64,000 nucleotides of DNA. Origin: Bacteroidetes bacterium UBA4414 (GTDB lineage: Bacteria; Bacteroidota; Bacteroidia; Chitinophagales; Chitinophagaceae). The stretch covers positions 204,413 through 268,412 of the forward strand of contig DGQM01000024.1 in the NCBI GenBank assembly GCA_002389765.1. Reading direction: 5' to 3'. The notes beneath the pieces were generated by a model. It had not been told where the DNA came from and ran no database searches. It saw only the letters and a program-made list of their open reading frames with translations. The translations under genes and the position numbers were made by a program. How positions within the stretch are numbered: position 1 is the first letter of the stretch; each line of letters opens with the position of its first letter. Below are positions 35,069-43,406 of this stretch, piece after piece.

Positions 35069-36958
35069 ATGTTGCAAAGAATATTTAGCTTTTTGTATTT
35101 GCTTTTTGTTTTGATAAGTCCTGCCATTGCAGCAGAAAACGGGCTGCTTTTGCAGGAAGTGAACAAGGCTAAAGCTGCAGGCGTAATGTTTCGTGAAGCA
35201 GTACCCTTTGTAATTGCTAACGGCAGCGGATATGAAAAAGTATTAACAGAGGCCACTACTCTTACTATCCGTAAAGATATCACCGTAAAGTTGTTGCAAG
35301 AACATCCTGAGGCCGTGTCAATTACCATAAGGGCTGTAAAGGGAGATGTATATAACCTGCAGATGCTGTTAAGAAATCCATTATCCACTGATGCTAATTT
35401 TGGTACAATAGATGGCAGCGGAAAACACCGCATAGGTTACAGTCGTGGTGTGCATTATCAGGGAGTAGTAGATGGTGCGGCAAAGTCTATTGCCGCGATG
35501 AGCATAGATGCTAACGGAGATGTTATGCTGCTTTTTGCAACAGGCGAAGGCAACTATGTTCTGGGCAAAAAAGATGACAATACAGGTGAATACATATTGT
35601 ACAATGATAAAGACTTTAAAGACAAGCCTTACTCGCCATGTGGTGTAAATGCAAGTTTTTATGGTAAAGAGCAAACTGGGGCTAATAAAACCACAGCAGC
35701 ATATCTGTGCAATAAAGTAAGTGTGTATTGGGAGTGTGATTATCAGTTGTATCAAAACAAAGGTAGCGTAGCTAATGTACAGGCATACATGGTAGGGCTT
35801 TTTAACCAGGTGCAGGCATTGTATAGAAATGAACGCATAGCACTGGAGTTGAAATCGCTCTATGTATGGACTGTGAATGATAATTACATCAGCAATAATG
35901 CATTGAATGCACTGTATGATTTTCAAGGGAAATGGAATGCACAGTCTGATACTTTTGACGGAGATATTGCCCATCTGGTAACAATGGATCCTGTAACTAA
36001 CGGTGGTGTGGGTTATGTAGATGTGATTTGTAAGCGCAATATGGCATATGTGTACAGCCCTATTAATGCAACGACAGTGCAGCCATTGCCAACCTATTCG
36101 TGGGATGTGCAGGCATTGGCACATGAAACAGGCCATAATCTTGGTTCGAACCATACACAATGGTGTGGTTGGATGACAGGTGCAGGTGGTACTTGTGGCG
36201 CAATAGATAGTTGTTCGCAGGTAGAGCCATCGCTTACGTGTTCTTTCTGCACCAACGTATTGTATGATGGGAGCCAGCCCAATACCAGCTGGCAGGGGAC
36301 GGTAATGAGCTATTGCAATTTTATTTCCAGAGGGGTGAATTTTGCAAACGGTTTCGGGCAATTGCCCGGAGATAAAATGCGTGCAAGCATAGCAGCGGCT
36401 ACTTGTCTGAAATCTGTAATAAGTGGTACGCTGACGGTGCGTCCTATTTGCAAATCGGATGGTGCGGTTACATTAAGTTATAACAGCAGTACTTGGGGAA
36501 CTAACAATTTCGGTACTGCTCCGTATGCTTATGCATGGAGCAATGGTGCTACTACACAAAATATCAACGGACTTACTGTTGCAAACACCTATTCTGTAAT
36601 CATTACAGATTCAAACGGATGTACCAACCAATACAGCGCAGTTGTGCCATACGATACATTGCCGGGATGTGATAAGGTTGGGATTGATATAGTAAATAAT
36701 ACAAGATTGTACCTGAAATTGCAACCCAATCCCGCCCAAACGATTACGGAACTGAGTTTTTATGCTTCCGGCTCGGGAGGTGCTGTTTGTCAGGTGGTTG
36801 ATATGACGGGCAGGGTTGTAAAAGTTTTACCTATATCTTACAGGTCGGGTAATAATACCAATATCATTAATACTGCCGAATTGCCAAATGGGGTTTATAC
36901 CGTAATTATGCGTTCTGTCAATGTATTCGGGAATGCTATACTTGTAGTGCAGAGATGA
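35069..36958 (+). CDS. Secreted reprolysin-like zinc metalloprotease with T9SS sorting domain
   Basis: This 629-residue protein has a signal peptide (about 1-22), a propeptide-like region to about 200, and a metzincin catalytic domain with HETGHNLGSNH at 352-362 (two histidines, Glu base, third histidine). Cysteines cluster around it (WCGW, GTCGAIDSCSQ, CSFC). A repeat resembling SprB modules follows (YAYAWSNGATTQNINGL, then TDSNGCT; about 478-525). The last 80 residues form a type A sorting domain (LQPNPAQT, VVDMTGRVV). It should be released or attached outside the cell by the type IX system. Confidence 0.9.
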   Translation: MLQRIFSFLYLLFVLISPAIAAENGLLLQEVNKAKAAGVMFREAVPFVIANGSGYEKVLTEATTLTIRKDITVKLLQEHPEAVSITIRAVKGDVYNLQMLLRNPLSTDANFGTIDGSGKHRIGYSRGVHYQGVVDGAAKSIAAMSIDANGDVMLLFATGEGNYVLGKKDDNTGEYILYNDKDFKDKPYSPCGVNASFYGKEQTGANKTTAAYLCNKVSVYWECDYQLYQNKGSVANVQAYMVGLFNQVQALYRNERIALELKSLYVWTVNDNYISNNALNALYDFQGKWNAQSDTFDGDIAHLVTMDPVTNGGVGYVDVICKRNMAYVYSPINATTVQPLPTYSWDVQALAHETGHNLGSNHTQWCGWMTGAGGTCGAIDSCSQVEPSLTCSFCTNVLYDGSQPNTSWQGTVMSYCNFISRGVNFANGFGQLPGDKMRASIAAATCLKSVISGTLTVRPICKSDGAVTLSYNSSTWGTNNFGTAPYAYAWSNGATTQNINGLTVANTYSVIITDSNGCTNQYSAVVPYDTLPGCDKVGIDIVNNTRLYLKLQPNPAQTITELSFYASGSGGAVCQVVDMTGRVVKVLPISYRSGNNTNIINTAELPNGVYTVIMRSVNVFGNAILVVQR

Positions 36959-36977
36959 CCTTATATAGTGTATAATA

Positions 36978-37010
36978 ATATTTATATGTTGTTTTAAATG
37001 ATATAAATAT
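36978..37010. repeat. AT-only inverted repeat
   Basis: A perfect 10-bp inverted repeat (ATATTTATAT / ATATAAATAT) with a 13-nt loop lies 19 nt after the metalloprotease stop codon. It may act as a weak terminator, but the stem has no GC pairs. Confidence 0.35.
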
Positions 37011-37059
37011 GCAGGTATACACATATTGTATAACAGATACGGGGAAATTGGTGGTTTGT

Positions 37060-37091
37060 TTTGAGATTTTGGGATAGTTATCGTACTTTTG
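37060..37091 (+). promoter_or_regulatory. Promoter of atpG
   Basis: The -33 TTTG (37060-37063) and the -7 TACTTTTG (37084-37091) are separated by 20 nt. It shows that atpG is transcribed on its own here. Confidence 0.7.
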
Positions 37092-37128
37092 CGCCCAGTT
37101 TTAACATTGATTTTCCATATATTATAAT

Positions 37129-38007
37129 ATGTCGGGACAGCTTAAAGAAGTACGCAACCGTATAAAGTCTGTAACATCTACACAGCAGATTACAAAAGCC
37201 ATGAAAATGGTGAGTGCTGCAAAATTGCGCCGTGCACAGGATGCTATCATCCAGATGCGCCCATATGCGCAAAAGTTGCAGGAAATGCTGAGCAACATTG
37301 CTAGTGCATCTTCTGATATGGCTTTGCCGCTGGCAGAAGAGCGTGCTGCAGAACGCGTGTTGTTGATACCGATAACAAGTGACCGTGGTTTGTGTGGTGC
37401 ATACAACTCAAACGTTGTTAAAGCTACACGCCAACTGATAGCTGATAAATATGCTACACAGTTTGCAAAAGGTAATGTAACTATCCTGCCTATCGGTAAG
37501 AAGGGTTGGGAATATTTTACAAAAAACAATTACGCAGTAGTTGCTGATTTCTGGACAATATTTGCAGATTTGAGTTTTGATAATGTACGCAACGCAGCCG
37601 TATATGCTCAGAAAGCTTTCCTGAACAAAGAGTACGACCGTGTAGAGCTGGTTTATAGCCAATTCAAAAACGCAGCTACACAGAAGTTTGTAACAGAAGC
37701 GTACCTGCCAATACCTAAAGTAGAAAATACTAACGGTGGTAAAACAAGCGATTTCATCTACGAACCATCTAAAGAAATACTGATACAAGAGCTGATGCCT
37801 AAAATCCTGAATACACAGGTTTACAAGGCAGTATTGGATGCGAATGCTTCTGAACACGGTGCACGTATGACCGCGATGGACAAAGCAAGCGAAAACGCTA
37901 ACGAATTGTTGAAAAACCTGAAGATCAGCTACAACCGTGCTCGTCAGGCAGCTATTACTACAGAGCTGACAGAGATTGTGAGTGGTGCAGCTGCATTGCA
38001 GGGATAA
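37129..38007 (+). CDS. atpG: ATP synthase F1 subunit gamma
   Basis: This 292-residue rotor-shaft subunit has the N-terminal coiled-coil helix MSGQLKEVRNRIKSVTSTQQITKAMKMVSAAKLRRAQ, the GLCGAYN turn (as RGLCGAYNSNV), and the C-terminal helix ending ARQAAITTELTEIVSGAAAL. It couples proton flow in Fo to catalysis in F1. Unusually it has its own promoter and terminator and no other atp gene nearby, although atpG normally follows atpA. The sequence looks complete and functional. Confidence 0.95.
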   Translation: MSGQLKEVRNRIKSVTSTQQITKAMKMVSAAKLRRAQDAIIQMRPYAQKLQEMLSNIASASSDMALPLAEERAAERVLLIPITSDRGLCGAYNSNVVKATRQLIADKYATQFAKGNVTILPIGKKGWEYFTKNNYAVVADFWTIFADLSFDNVRNAAVYAQKAFLNKEYDRVELVYSQFKNAATQKFVTEAYLPIPKVENTNGGKTSDFIYEPSKEILIQELMPKILNTQVYKAVLDANASEHGARMTAMDKASENANELLKNLKISYNRARQAAITTELTEIVSGAAALQG

Positions 38008-38030
38008 TCTTCGAAAAAGATATCATATTC

Positions 38031-38066
38031 AAAACCGCTGCGTAGCATATACGCAGCGGTTTTTTT
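38031..38066 (+). terminator. Terminator of atpG
   Basis: A 14-bp stem (AAAACCGCTGCGTA / TACGCAGCGGTTTT) with a 5-nt loop is followed by T6. It lies within the longer open frame of the next gene and supports that gene's downstream start. Confidence 0.9.
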
Positions 38067-38092
38067 GTATTTTTAAGAAAAGTTCGAAATCT

Positions 38093-39943
38093 ATGCGAAA
38101 GCTTCTTTTTATATGCCTGTTGGGTGGTGGTATTTCTTACGGACAAAATGCACGTGTTAGTACACATACTGCAACGTTAAGTGGTACGGTTATCCTGAAA
38201 GATGCAGAAGACAAGTATAACGCTGCTGTATATAATCTGGAGTCTCCATCGCCGGATGGTAATGCGGATAGGAAAAGGTTGTATAAAGCGAAGGGTGAGT
38301 CTTCAAAGATGTTCCCATATAAAAGAGTAAATGCAACAGCCAATAAGACAACAGCTGCAGCAGCACCTGTTGTTATCAGAGGGTATGTAGCAGATTCGTT
38401 AGTGGGTACTCCTCCCGATAATGATATGGCAATGTCTAAGGGTAAAAAGTTAGTATCTGTAGTTAACAGCTTTATTGCTGTAACAAGTGATGATAGTGGA
38501 AAGATGGTTTACAGAAAAGCACTAAAAGCATTTTCAAGCGCGGTAAATCTGTCCGGGATTAATGATTACAGGTACGACCCTAAAGTGATGTATGACCAGG
38601 AAGCAGATAAGTTTATAGCTGTTATGCTGAATAGCACTAATGAGAGCAACTACATAGTTGTCGGGTTCTCAAAAACAAACGATCCCGGTGGTGCATGGAA
38701 TTTCTATAAATTTTATGGAGATTATAAAACAGATACAACTTGGTTCGACTTCCCTAGTGTATCTGTTACAAAAGATGAATTTTTTCTGACCGGTAATAAG
38801 ATTCGTAATAATACAAGTTGGCAAGCAGGGTTTAAAGAGACTGTAATCTATCAGATTAATAAAAATGATGGCTTTAATGGCGCCACCACCCTTACTTACA
38901 AAATATGGGATGGTATCAACTTTAATGGTATTCAGATTCGTAACCTGTATCCTGTAAAGGGGGGCAATGGTCTTAAAGGTCCTGAGCAATATTTCCTGTC
39001 AAATAGAAACTTTGATGTACAAAACGATACCGTATTTCTTGTAAAAGTGCCGGATGTAATAAGTAGCGGTAACAATAACCTTGATATTAAAGTATTGATA
39101 TCTCCAACAAAATATGGTGTGCCGCCGGATGGACGCCAGCCGGATACTTCTGCAACATTAGCTACTAATGATGGTAGGGTACTGGGTGCATACAGGGACG
39201 ATGATGAGATACAGTTTGTGAGTGCTTGTGTAGCACCGGTAAGTGGTGCATCTGGTATATACCATGGTATTATCAGAAACTATGCATCAACACCAACTAT
39301 TGCTAGCACACAAATTCTGTCTGTTGATACGCTTGATTTTGGCTATCCGAATGTAACGTATGCCAGCCCGGGGTGGACGAAAGGACAGTCAATAATATCC
39401 TTCAACTTTACAGGTCCGAATACTTTCCCGGGTATTGGTGCCATTATGTTTGATGGTAGCAGCTATTCGCCGATGACGGTTGTAAAATCAGGCGTAAGTA
39501 GTATTAAAGTATTGACAGGAAAGCAGCAGCGTTGGGGAGATTATATGGGCGCACAGGTAGACTGGAACAACGTAGGCTCAGTATGGGTAGAAGGTATATT
39601 CGGTCGTGTAGGTAATACTTACGGAAACTGGATGGCGAAGCTAAATTCACCGCTTTTAGGTATAAAAAATGAAGAACGCATGGCAAATAAGGCAGCGATT
39701 TATCCTAACCCTGCACTAGATATTGTCAATATGGATTTTGAGTTGTCTGAAAGTGCCGCAGTAAGTTTTGCGATATATGATATGCAAGGTAAACTGGTAG
39801 ATAAGCTGTTGGATTATAAATGTAAGAAAGGAACGAATCGTATTACATTCAGCATTGCAGTATTGGCAAAAGGTAACTATCTGCTGAAAGCTGTAACTGC
39901 AGATGGACAAACAGCTACAGCACAGACTTTTACAAAACAATAA
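38093..39943 (+). CDS. T9SS type A sorting-domain protein, propeller-like
   Basis: This 616-residue secreted protein starts at MRKLLFICLLGGGISYGQ. The frame is open 111 nt further upstream, but that stretch overlaps atpG and its terminator. The central 350 residues (for example YRYDPKVMYDQEADKFIAV, then WFDFPSVSVTKDEFFLTGN) have the alternating strand pattern of beta-propeller or exo-glycosidase-like domains, but no catalytic motif was recognised. The C-terminal 80 residues are a type A sorting domain (AIYPNPALD, AIYDMQGKLVD, LAKGNYLLKA). Confidence 0.85.
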   Translation: MRKLLFICLLGGGISYGQNARVSTHTATLSGTVILKDAEDKYNAAVYNLESPSPDGNADRKRLYKAKGESSKMFPYKRVNATANKTTAAAAPVVIRGYVADSLVGTPPDNDMAMSKGKKLVSVVNSFIAVTSDDSGKMVYRKALKAFSSAVNLSGINDYRYDPKVMYDQEADKFIAVMLNSTNESNYIVVGFSKTNDPGGAWNFYKFYGDYKTDTTWFDFPSVSVTKDEFFLTGNKIRNNTSWQAGFKETVIYQINKNDGFNGATTLTYKIWDGINFNGIQIRNLYPVKGGNGLKGPEQYFLSNRNFDVQNDTVFLVKVPDVISSGNNNLDIKVLISPTKYGVPPDGRQPDTSATLATNDGRVLGAYRDDDEIQFVSACVAPVSGASGIYHGIIRNYASTPTIASTQILSVDTLDFGYPNVTYASPGWTKGQSIISFNFTGPNTFPGIGAIMFDGSSYSPMTVVKSGVSSIKVLTGKQQRWGDYMGAQVDWNNVGSVWVEGIFGRVGNTYGNWMAKLNSPLLGIKNEERMANKAAIYPNPALDIVNMDFELSESAAVSFAIYDMQGKLVDKLLDYKCKKGTNRITFSIAVLAKGNYLLKAVTADGQTATAQTFTKQ

Positions 39944-39982
39944 GCGGTAGTTTGCCATGCCGGCATTAACTTTGGCCTTGCC

Positions 39983-41227
39983 ATGATGCAATTATTTTTC
40001 AACTTATCGCTGGCATTCAGGGCTATCAGAACAAATCGCCTGCGCACAATGCTTACCGTAGCCATTATAGGCTTGGGTATCATGGCATTGGTGGGTATTC
40101 TTACAGCTATTGAGGTGATGAAAGCAAGTGTGTATTCCAACTTCAGTAGTATGGGGGCCAATAGCTTTCAGATAACCAGCGATGTGGTGAAGAAAAAGCG
40201 AAGGGGCAGAGGGATAAGTGTCAATATTAATGAAGGCAAAAACATCCGCTACAAAGAAGCGATTGCATTTAAGAAAAGGTATGGCTTTCCTGCAAAGATT
40301 GGCGTGTCAATGTCTGGTAGTAGTATAGCTACAGTACGGTATGGTTCTATAAAAACCAACCCCAACATTACTGTAATGAGTGTTGATGAGAACTACCTTG
40401 ATATATCGGATACAAAACTGGAAGCTGGCAGGAATTTCTCTAATACAGAATTAGAGTTCGGCTCTTATGTGTGCATACTTGGTAATGGTATGGCAAAGAA
40501 GCTGTTTGGCAGAAAGTATCTTGACTGTGTCGGTAAAGCCGTTACAGTTGGTGATATAAAATACGTAGTCGCGGGGGTAGCTGCATCAAAAGGTAGCAGT
40601 ATGATAATGAACAGCGATAATCTTGTGTTGATACCATTAGCTAACGGGCGTGCTACATACGGCAATAACGAACGCTATGTTATCAATGTAAAGGTAACAG
40701 ACATTAACGCTAAAGATATAGCCGCACAGGAAGCAGAAGGTTTGTTTAGGGTAATAAGAAAAGTGCCCGTTGGTATAGCTAATGATTTTACTGTAGAGCA
40801 AAACGATAACCTTGCAGAGATGGTGCTGGATAGTATTAAATACATCAGCTGGGCTGCATTGGTAATAGGCATTGTTACGCTGCTTGGTTCGGTAGTAGGG
40901 TTGATGAATATTATGCTCGTATCTGTTGCCGAACGTACAAGAGAGATAGGTGTGAGCAAAGCATTGGGCGCAAGGGCGTCTACCATCAAACAACAATTCC
41001 TGACAGAGTCTATCATGATAAGCCTGAGTGGCGGTGTAGTAGGTGTAATACTGGGTATGCTGGTAGGTAATATTTTCAGCCTTGTATTTCATACAGGTTT
41101 CATCGTGCCGTGGTTATGGATAGGAGTGGGTGTTAGCCTCTGTGCTGTAGTAGGTATCATATCTGGTATATATCCCGCAGTGAAGGCTGCTAAACTGGAT
41201 CCGATAGAAGCATTAAGACATGACTAA
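39983..41227 (+). CDS. ABC transporter permease, MacB/FtsX type
   Basis: This 414-residue protein has the MacB topology: a TM helix at about 20-45 (LTVAIIGLGIMALVGI), a periplasmic MacB_PCD domain (about 48-265), and the FtsX domain with three C-terminal TMs. Its VSVAERTREIGVSKALGARASTIKQQFLTES motif contacts the ATPase. It belongs to mechanotransmission-type exporters of peptides, lipoproteins or antibiotics. The partner ATPase is not adjacent. It is first in an operon with rsgA and the DUF4286 gene. Confidence 0.88.
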   Translation: MMQLFFNLSLAFRAIRTNRLRTMLTVAIIGLGIMALVGILTAIEVMKASVYSNFSSMGANSFQITSDVVKKKRRGRGISVNINEGKNIRYKEAIAFKKRYGFPAKIGVSMSGSSIATVRYGSIKTNPNITVMSVDENYLDISDTKLEAGRNFSNTELEFGSYVCILGNGMAKKLFGRKYLDCVGKAVTVGDIKYVVAGVAASKGSSMIMNSDNLVLIPLANGRATYGNNERYVINVKVTDINAKDIAAQEAEGLFRVIRKVPVGIANDFTVEQNDNLAEMVLDSIKYISWAALVIGIVTLLGSVVGLMNIMLVSVAERTREIGVSKALGARASTIKQQFLTESIMISLSGGVVGVILGMLVGNIFSLVFHTGFIVPWLWIGVGVSLCAVVGIISGIYPAVKAAKLDPIEALRHD

Positions 41228-41246
41228 ACGCAACTGCAAATAAACT

Positions 41247-42182
41247 ATGAGTGAATTGAAAGGATTGGTGTACAAGTCTACCGGCAGTTGGTATATAGTG
41301 CGCGATGAGCAGGGCAAAATCTGGAATGCACGCATAAAAGGTAAATTGAAAATTGACGGGAATATATCATCAACCAACCCGATAGCAGTTGGTGATACGG
41401 TGATATGTGATATAGAAGAAAAAGAGGAAAACATTGCAACCATCAAAACCATTGATGAGCGCAATAACTACATCGTACGTGTATCTCCGCACAACAAAAA
41501 TCAAAAACATATTGTAGCTGCCAATCTGGATGCAGCATTAGTTGTAGCAACCATTGCTGAGCCAAGAACTTCTACTGGGTTTATAGACCGCTTTCTGATA
41601 ACCGCAGAAGCGTACCATATACCTGCAATACTCGTCATCAATAAAATAGACCTGCTGCAAGAAAAGCATAAAGAGCAACTAGAGCTGTGGCAACACATCT
41701 ATACAGATGCAGGCTACGAAGTATATCCGATAGTAGCATTACAACCAGAAACGGTAGCAGTACTTGCTGAAAGGTTGAAAGGAAAAACCACCTTATTCAG
41801 CGGGCACTCGGGTGTTGGTAAAAGCACACTGATAAACCAATTGATACCGGGTGTTGAATTACGAACGCAAGAAGTATCGGGCTATAGCGGCAAAGGGCAA
41901 CATACTACAACATTTGCAGAAATGTTTGACCTGCCGGATGGAGGCAAGATTATAGATACACCAGGTGTAAAAGAATTTGGCCTGATAGACTTTGAAAAAG
42001 AAGAGTTGGCACAATACTTTCCTGAAATGAGACGTGTGATGCAGCATTGCAGATTTAATAACTGCCTGCATGTAAACGAACCTGGATGCGCCGTGAAAGA
42101 GGCAGTGAATGAATCTGTGATTAGTATAGACAGATATGCAAGCTACATGACCATCATGGACACGATAGAAAAGAAGTGGTAA
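41247..42182 (+). CDS. rsgA: Small ribosomal subunit biogenesis GTPase RsgA
   Basis: This 311-residue protein has an OB-fold N-terminus, then a circularly permuted GTPase: the G4 motif NKIDLL precedes G1 GHSGVGKSTLINQL and G3 DTPGVKEFGL. The C-terminal zinc knuckle is CRFNNCLHVNEPGC. It matures the 30S subunit and checks the decoding centre. It is 19 nt after the permease and 11 nt before the DUF4286 gene. Confidence 0.95.
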   Translation: MSELKGLVYKSTGSWYIVRDEQGKIWNARIKGKLKIDGNISSTNPIAVGDTVICDIEEKEENIATIKTIDERNNYIVRVSPHNKNQKHIVAANLDAALVVATIAEPRTSTGFIDRFLITAEAYHIPAILVINKIDLLQEKHKEQLELWQHIYTDAGYEVYPIVALQPETVAVLAERLKGKTTLFSGHSGVGKSTLINQLIPGVELRTQEVSGYSGKGQHTTTFAEMFDLPDGGKIIDTPGVKEFGLIDFEKEELAQYFPEMRRVMQHCRFNNCLHVNEPGCAVKEAVNESVISIDRYASYMTIMDTIEKKW

Positions 42183-42193
42183 AACAACAACCG

Positions 42194-42499
42194 ATGATAA
42201 TCTACAACGTAACAATAAAAATAGACTATAGTATACACGATGAGTGGGTGCAATGGATGAAGGGTGAGCATATTCCTGATTTGATGCAGACTGGACTGTT
42301 TACAGATGCAAGATTGTGTAGATTGCTGGAGCAGGATGAAACAGAAGGGCCTACCTATGCAGCACAGTATTTTTGTAAGTCTTTAGAGGAATATAACCAA
42401 TATATTTCAAACCACGCCACACAAATGCGCGAAAAAGGTTTTGCGAAATTTGGTAATAAATTTATCGCATTTCGCACGGTGATGGAAATCATTTCCTGA
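42194..42499 (+). CDS. DUF4286 family protein
   Basis: This is a 101-residue protein from the ATG at 42194 (MIIYNVTIKIDYSIHDEWVQWM). An upstream GTG would add six residues and overlap rsgA. It matches DUF4286, a small ferredoxin-like alpha/beta family of Bacteroidota (HIPDLMQTGLFTDARLCRLL, then YFCKSLEEYNQYISNHA). The function is unknown. The position after rsgA suggests coexpression with ribosome biogenesis but does not prove a role in it. Confidence 0.82.
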   Translation: MIIYNVTIKIDYSIHDEWVQWMKGEHIPDLMQTGLFTDARLCRLLEQDETEGPTYAAQYFCKSLEEYNQYISNHATQMREKGFAKFGNKFIAFRTVMEIIS

Positions 42500-42693
42500 T
42501 TTTACAAATCCTTTACAAGCCTTTGTTAACAAGGGTTTAGGGCTAGCAAAAAACTTGCCAATATAACGAAAATCAATACAGGTAAGGATTTGAGGGTATG
42601 TTAATTTTGATGCACTACCCGAAAAATGTGCATAAGTTGTGGAAACCTGCTACAGGCAAGGGTTTTGAAGTAAGGAATTTTTTTTCGGGATAT

Positions 42694-42723
42694 TTGGAAG
42701 TGTACTAAAGGTGAGTATATTTG
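42694..42723 (+). promoter_or_regulatory. Promoter of the HU gene
   Basis: TTG (42694-42696), 19 nt, then TATATTTG (42716-42723) is a near-ideal Bacteroidota promoter, 43 nt before the ATG. The rest of the 267-nt gap shows no other feature I could recognise. Confidence 0.75.
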
Positions 42724-42766
42724 CCTATCCTCGAAATTATTTATTTCACGACTAAACACACAACAA

Positions 42767-43051
42767 ATGAACAAAGCTGAATTGATTGACAAAATTGCCA
42801 AAGATGCAGGCGTTACTAAAACTCAAGCTAACGATGCATTGGATTCTTTCACAAACGCTGTAGTTGCTGCACTGAAAAAAGGCGACCGCGTTACTTTGGT
42901 TGGTTTTGGTACATTCTCAGTTTCTGAGCGTTCTGCACGTAATGGCCGCAACCCTCAAACTGGTGAAGTAATCAAAATCAAAGCTCGCAAAGTGCCTAAA
43001 TTCAAGGCTGGTAAAGAATTCTCTACTAAAATAGCTAGCGGCAAGAAATAA
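42767..43051 (+). CDS. hup: HU-family nucleoid DNA-binding protein
   Basis: This 94-residue protein has MNKAELIDKIAKDAGVTKTQANDALD at the N-terminus, VTLVGFGTFSVSERSARNGRNPQTGE with the DNA-intercalating beta-arm proline (RNPQTG), and VPKFKAGKEF. It is a typical HU dimer that bends DNA and compacts the nucleoid. It has a strong promoter and its own terminator, as expected for an abundant protein. Confidence 0.96.
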   Translation: MNKAELIDKIAKDAGVTKTQANDALDSFTNAVVAALKKGDRVTLVGFGTFSVSERSARNGRNPQTGEVIKIKARKVPKFKAGKEFSTKIASGKK

Positions 43052-43075
43052 TCAATCTTGTAAACAAAAGAGAAT

Positions 43076-43110
43076 AAAAAAGCAGGAGCGCACAGTTTCC
43101 TGCTTTTTTT
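43076..43110 (+). terminator. Terminator of the HU gene
   Basis: The stem AAAAAAGCAGGA / TCCTGCTTTTTT has a 10-nt loop. The -7 box of the THX gene (TATATTTG, 43111-43118) follows at once. Confidence 0.85.
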
Positions 43111-43118
43111 TATATTTG
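43111..43118 (+). promoter_or_regulatory. -7 box of the THX gene
   Basis: TATATTTG matches TAnnTTTG, is identical in sequence to the HU -7 box, and lies 19 nt before the ATG. Confidence 0.5.
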
Positions 43119-43137
43119 CAACCTAAAATTTTTAATC

Positions 43138-43254
43138 ATGGGTAGAGGCGATAAACGCACTAAACGCGGTAAAATTTCAATGGGTAGCTTCGGTAAACAC
43201 CGTCCTGCCAAAATCGCGAAGAAAACTACAGCAAAAGCTGACAAGAAAGCGTAA
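43138..43254 (+). CDS. thx: 30S ribosomal protein THX (bTHX)
   Basis: This 38-residue, very basic protein opens MGRGDKRTKRGKISMGSFGKHRP, the pattern of Bacteroidota THX (G-R/K-G-D-x-x-T-K-R-G-K-I). THX sits at the top of the 30S head and stabilises rRNA contacts. It is below the size cut-off of many gene finders. It has its own -7 box and a downstream terminator, so it is an independent gene directly after HU. Confidence 0.92.
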   Translation: MGRGDKRTKRGKISMGSFGKHRPAKIAKKTTAKADKKA

Positions 43255-43273
43255 TTGATACGTTACATTATTT

Positions 43274-43296
43274 AAAGCCCCGTAAATCGGGGCTTT
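43274..43296 (+). terminator. Terminator of thx
   Basis: A perfect 9-bp stem (AAAGCCCCG / CGGGGCTTT) with a 5-nt loop is followed by CTTGTTTG. Confidence 0.85.
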
Positions 43297-43368
43297 CTTG
43301 TTTGTAGAAGTCTTGTAAACGATGTGTTATTAGCACATCCAATCCTTTCAGATATCTGTTATTTGCCA

Positions 43369-43376
43369 TAAGTTTG
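43369..43376 (+). promoter_or_regulatory. -7 box of the UDP-sugar epimerase gene
   Basis: TAAGTTTG matches TAnnTTTG and lies 30 nt before the ATG. Confidence 0.4.
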
Positions 43377-43406
43377 CGCAGCCTGTATAAGAGGCATTAT
43401 TAAATT

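Noticed and set aside
35381..36361. A 326-codon minus-strand open frame inside the metalloprotease gene
   Set aside because: Composition (His, Ile, Cys, Thr-rich) is that of an antisense shadow; the opposite strand has signal peptide, zinc site and sorting domain.
37982..38092. Upstream extension of the T9SS gene that overlaps atpG
   Set aside because: It would start inside atpG and read through its terminator; the downstream ATG gives a perfect signal peptide.
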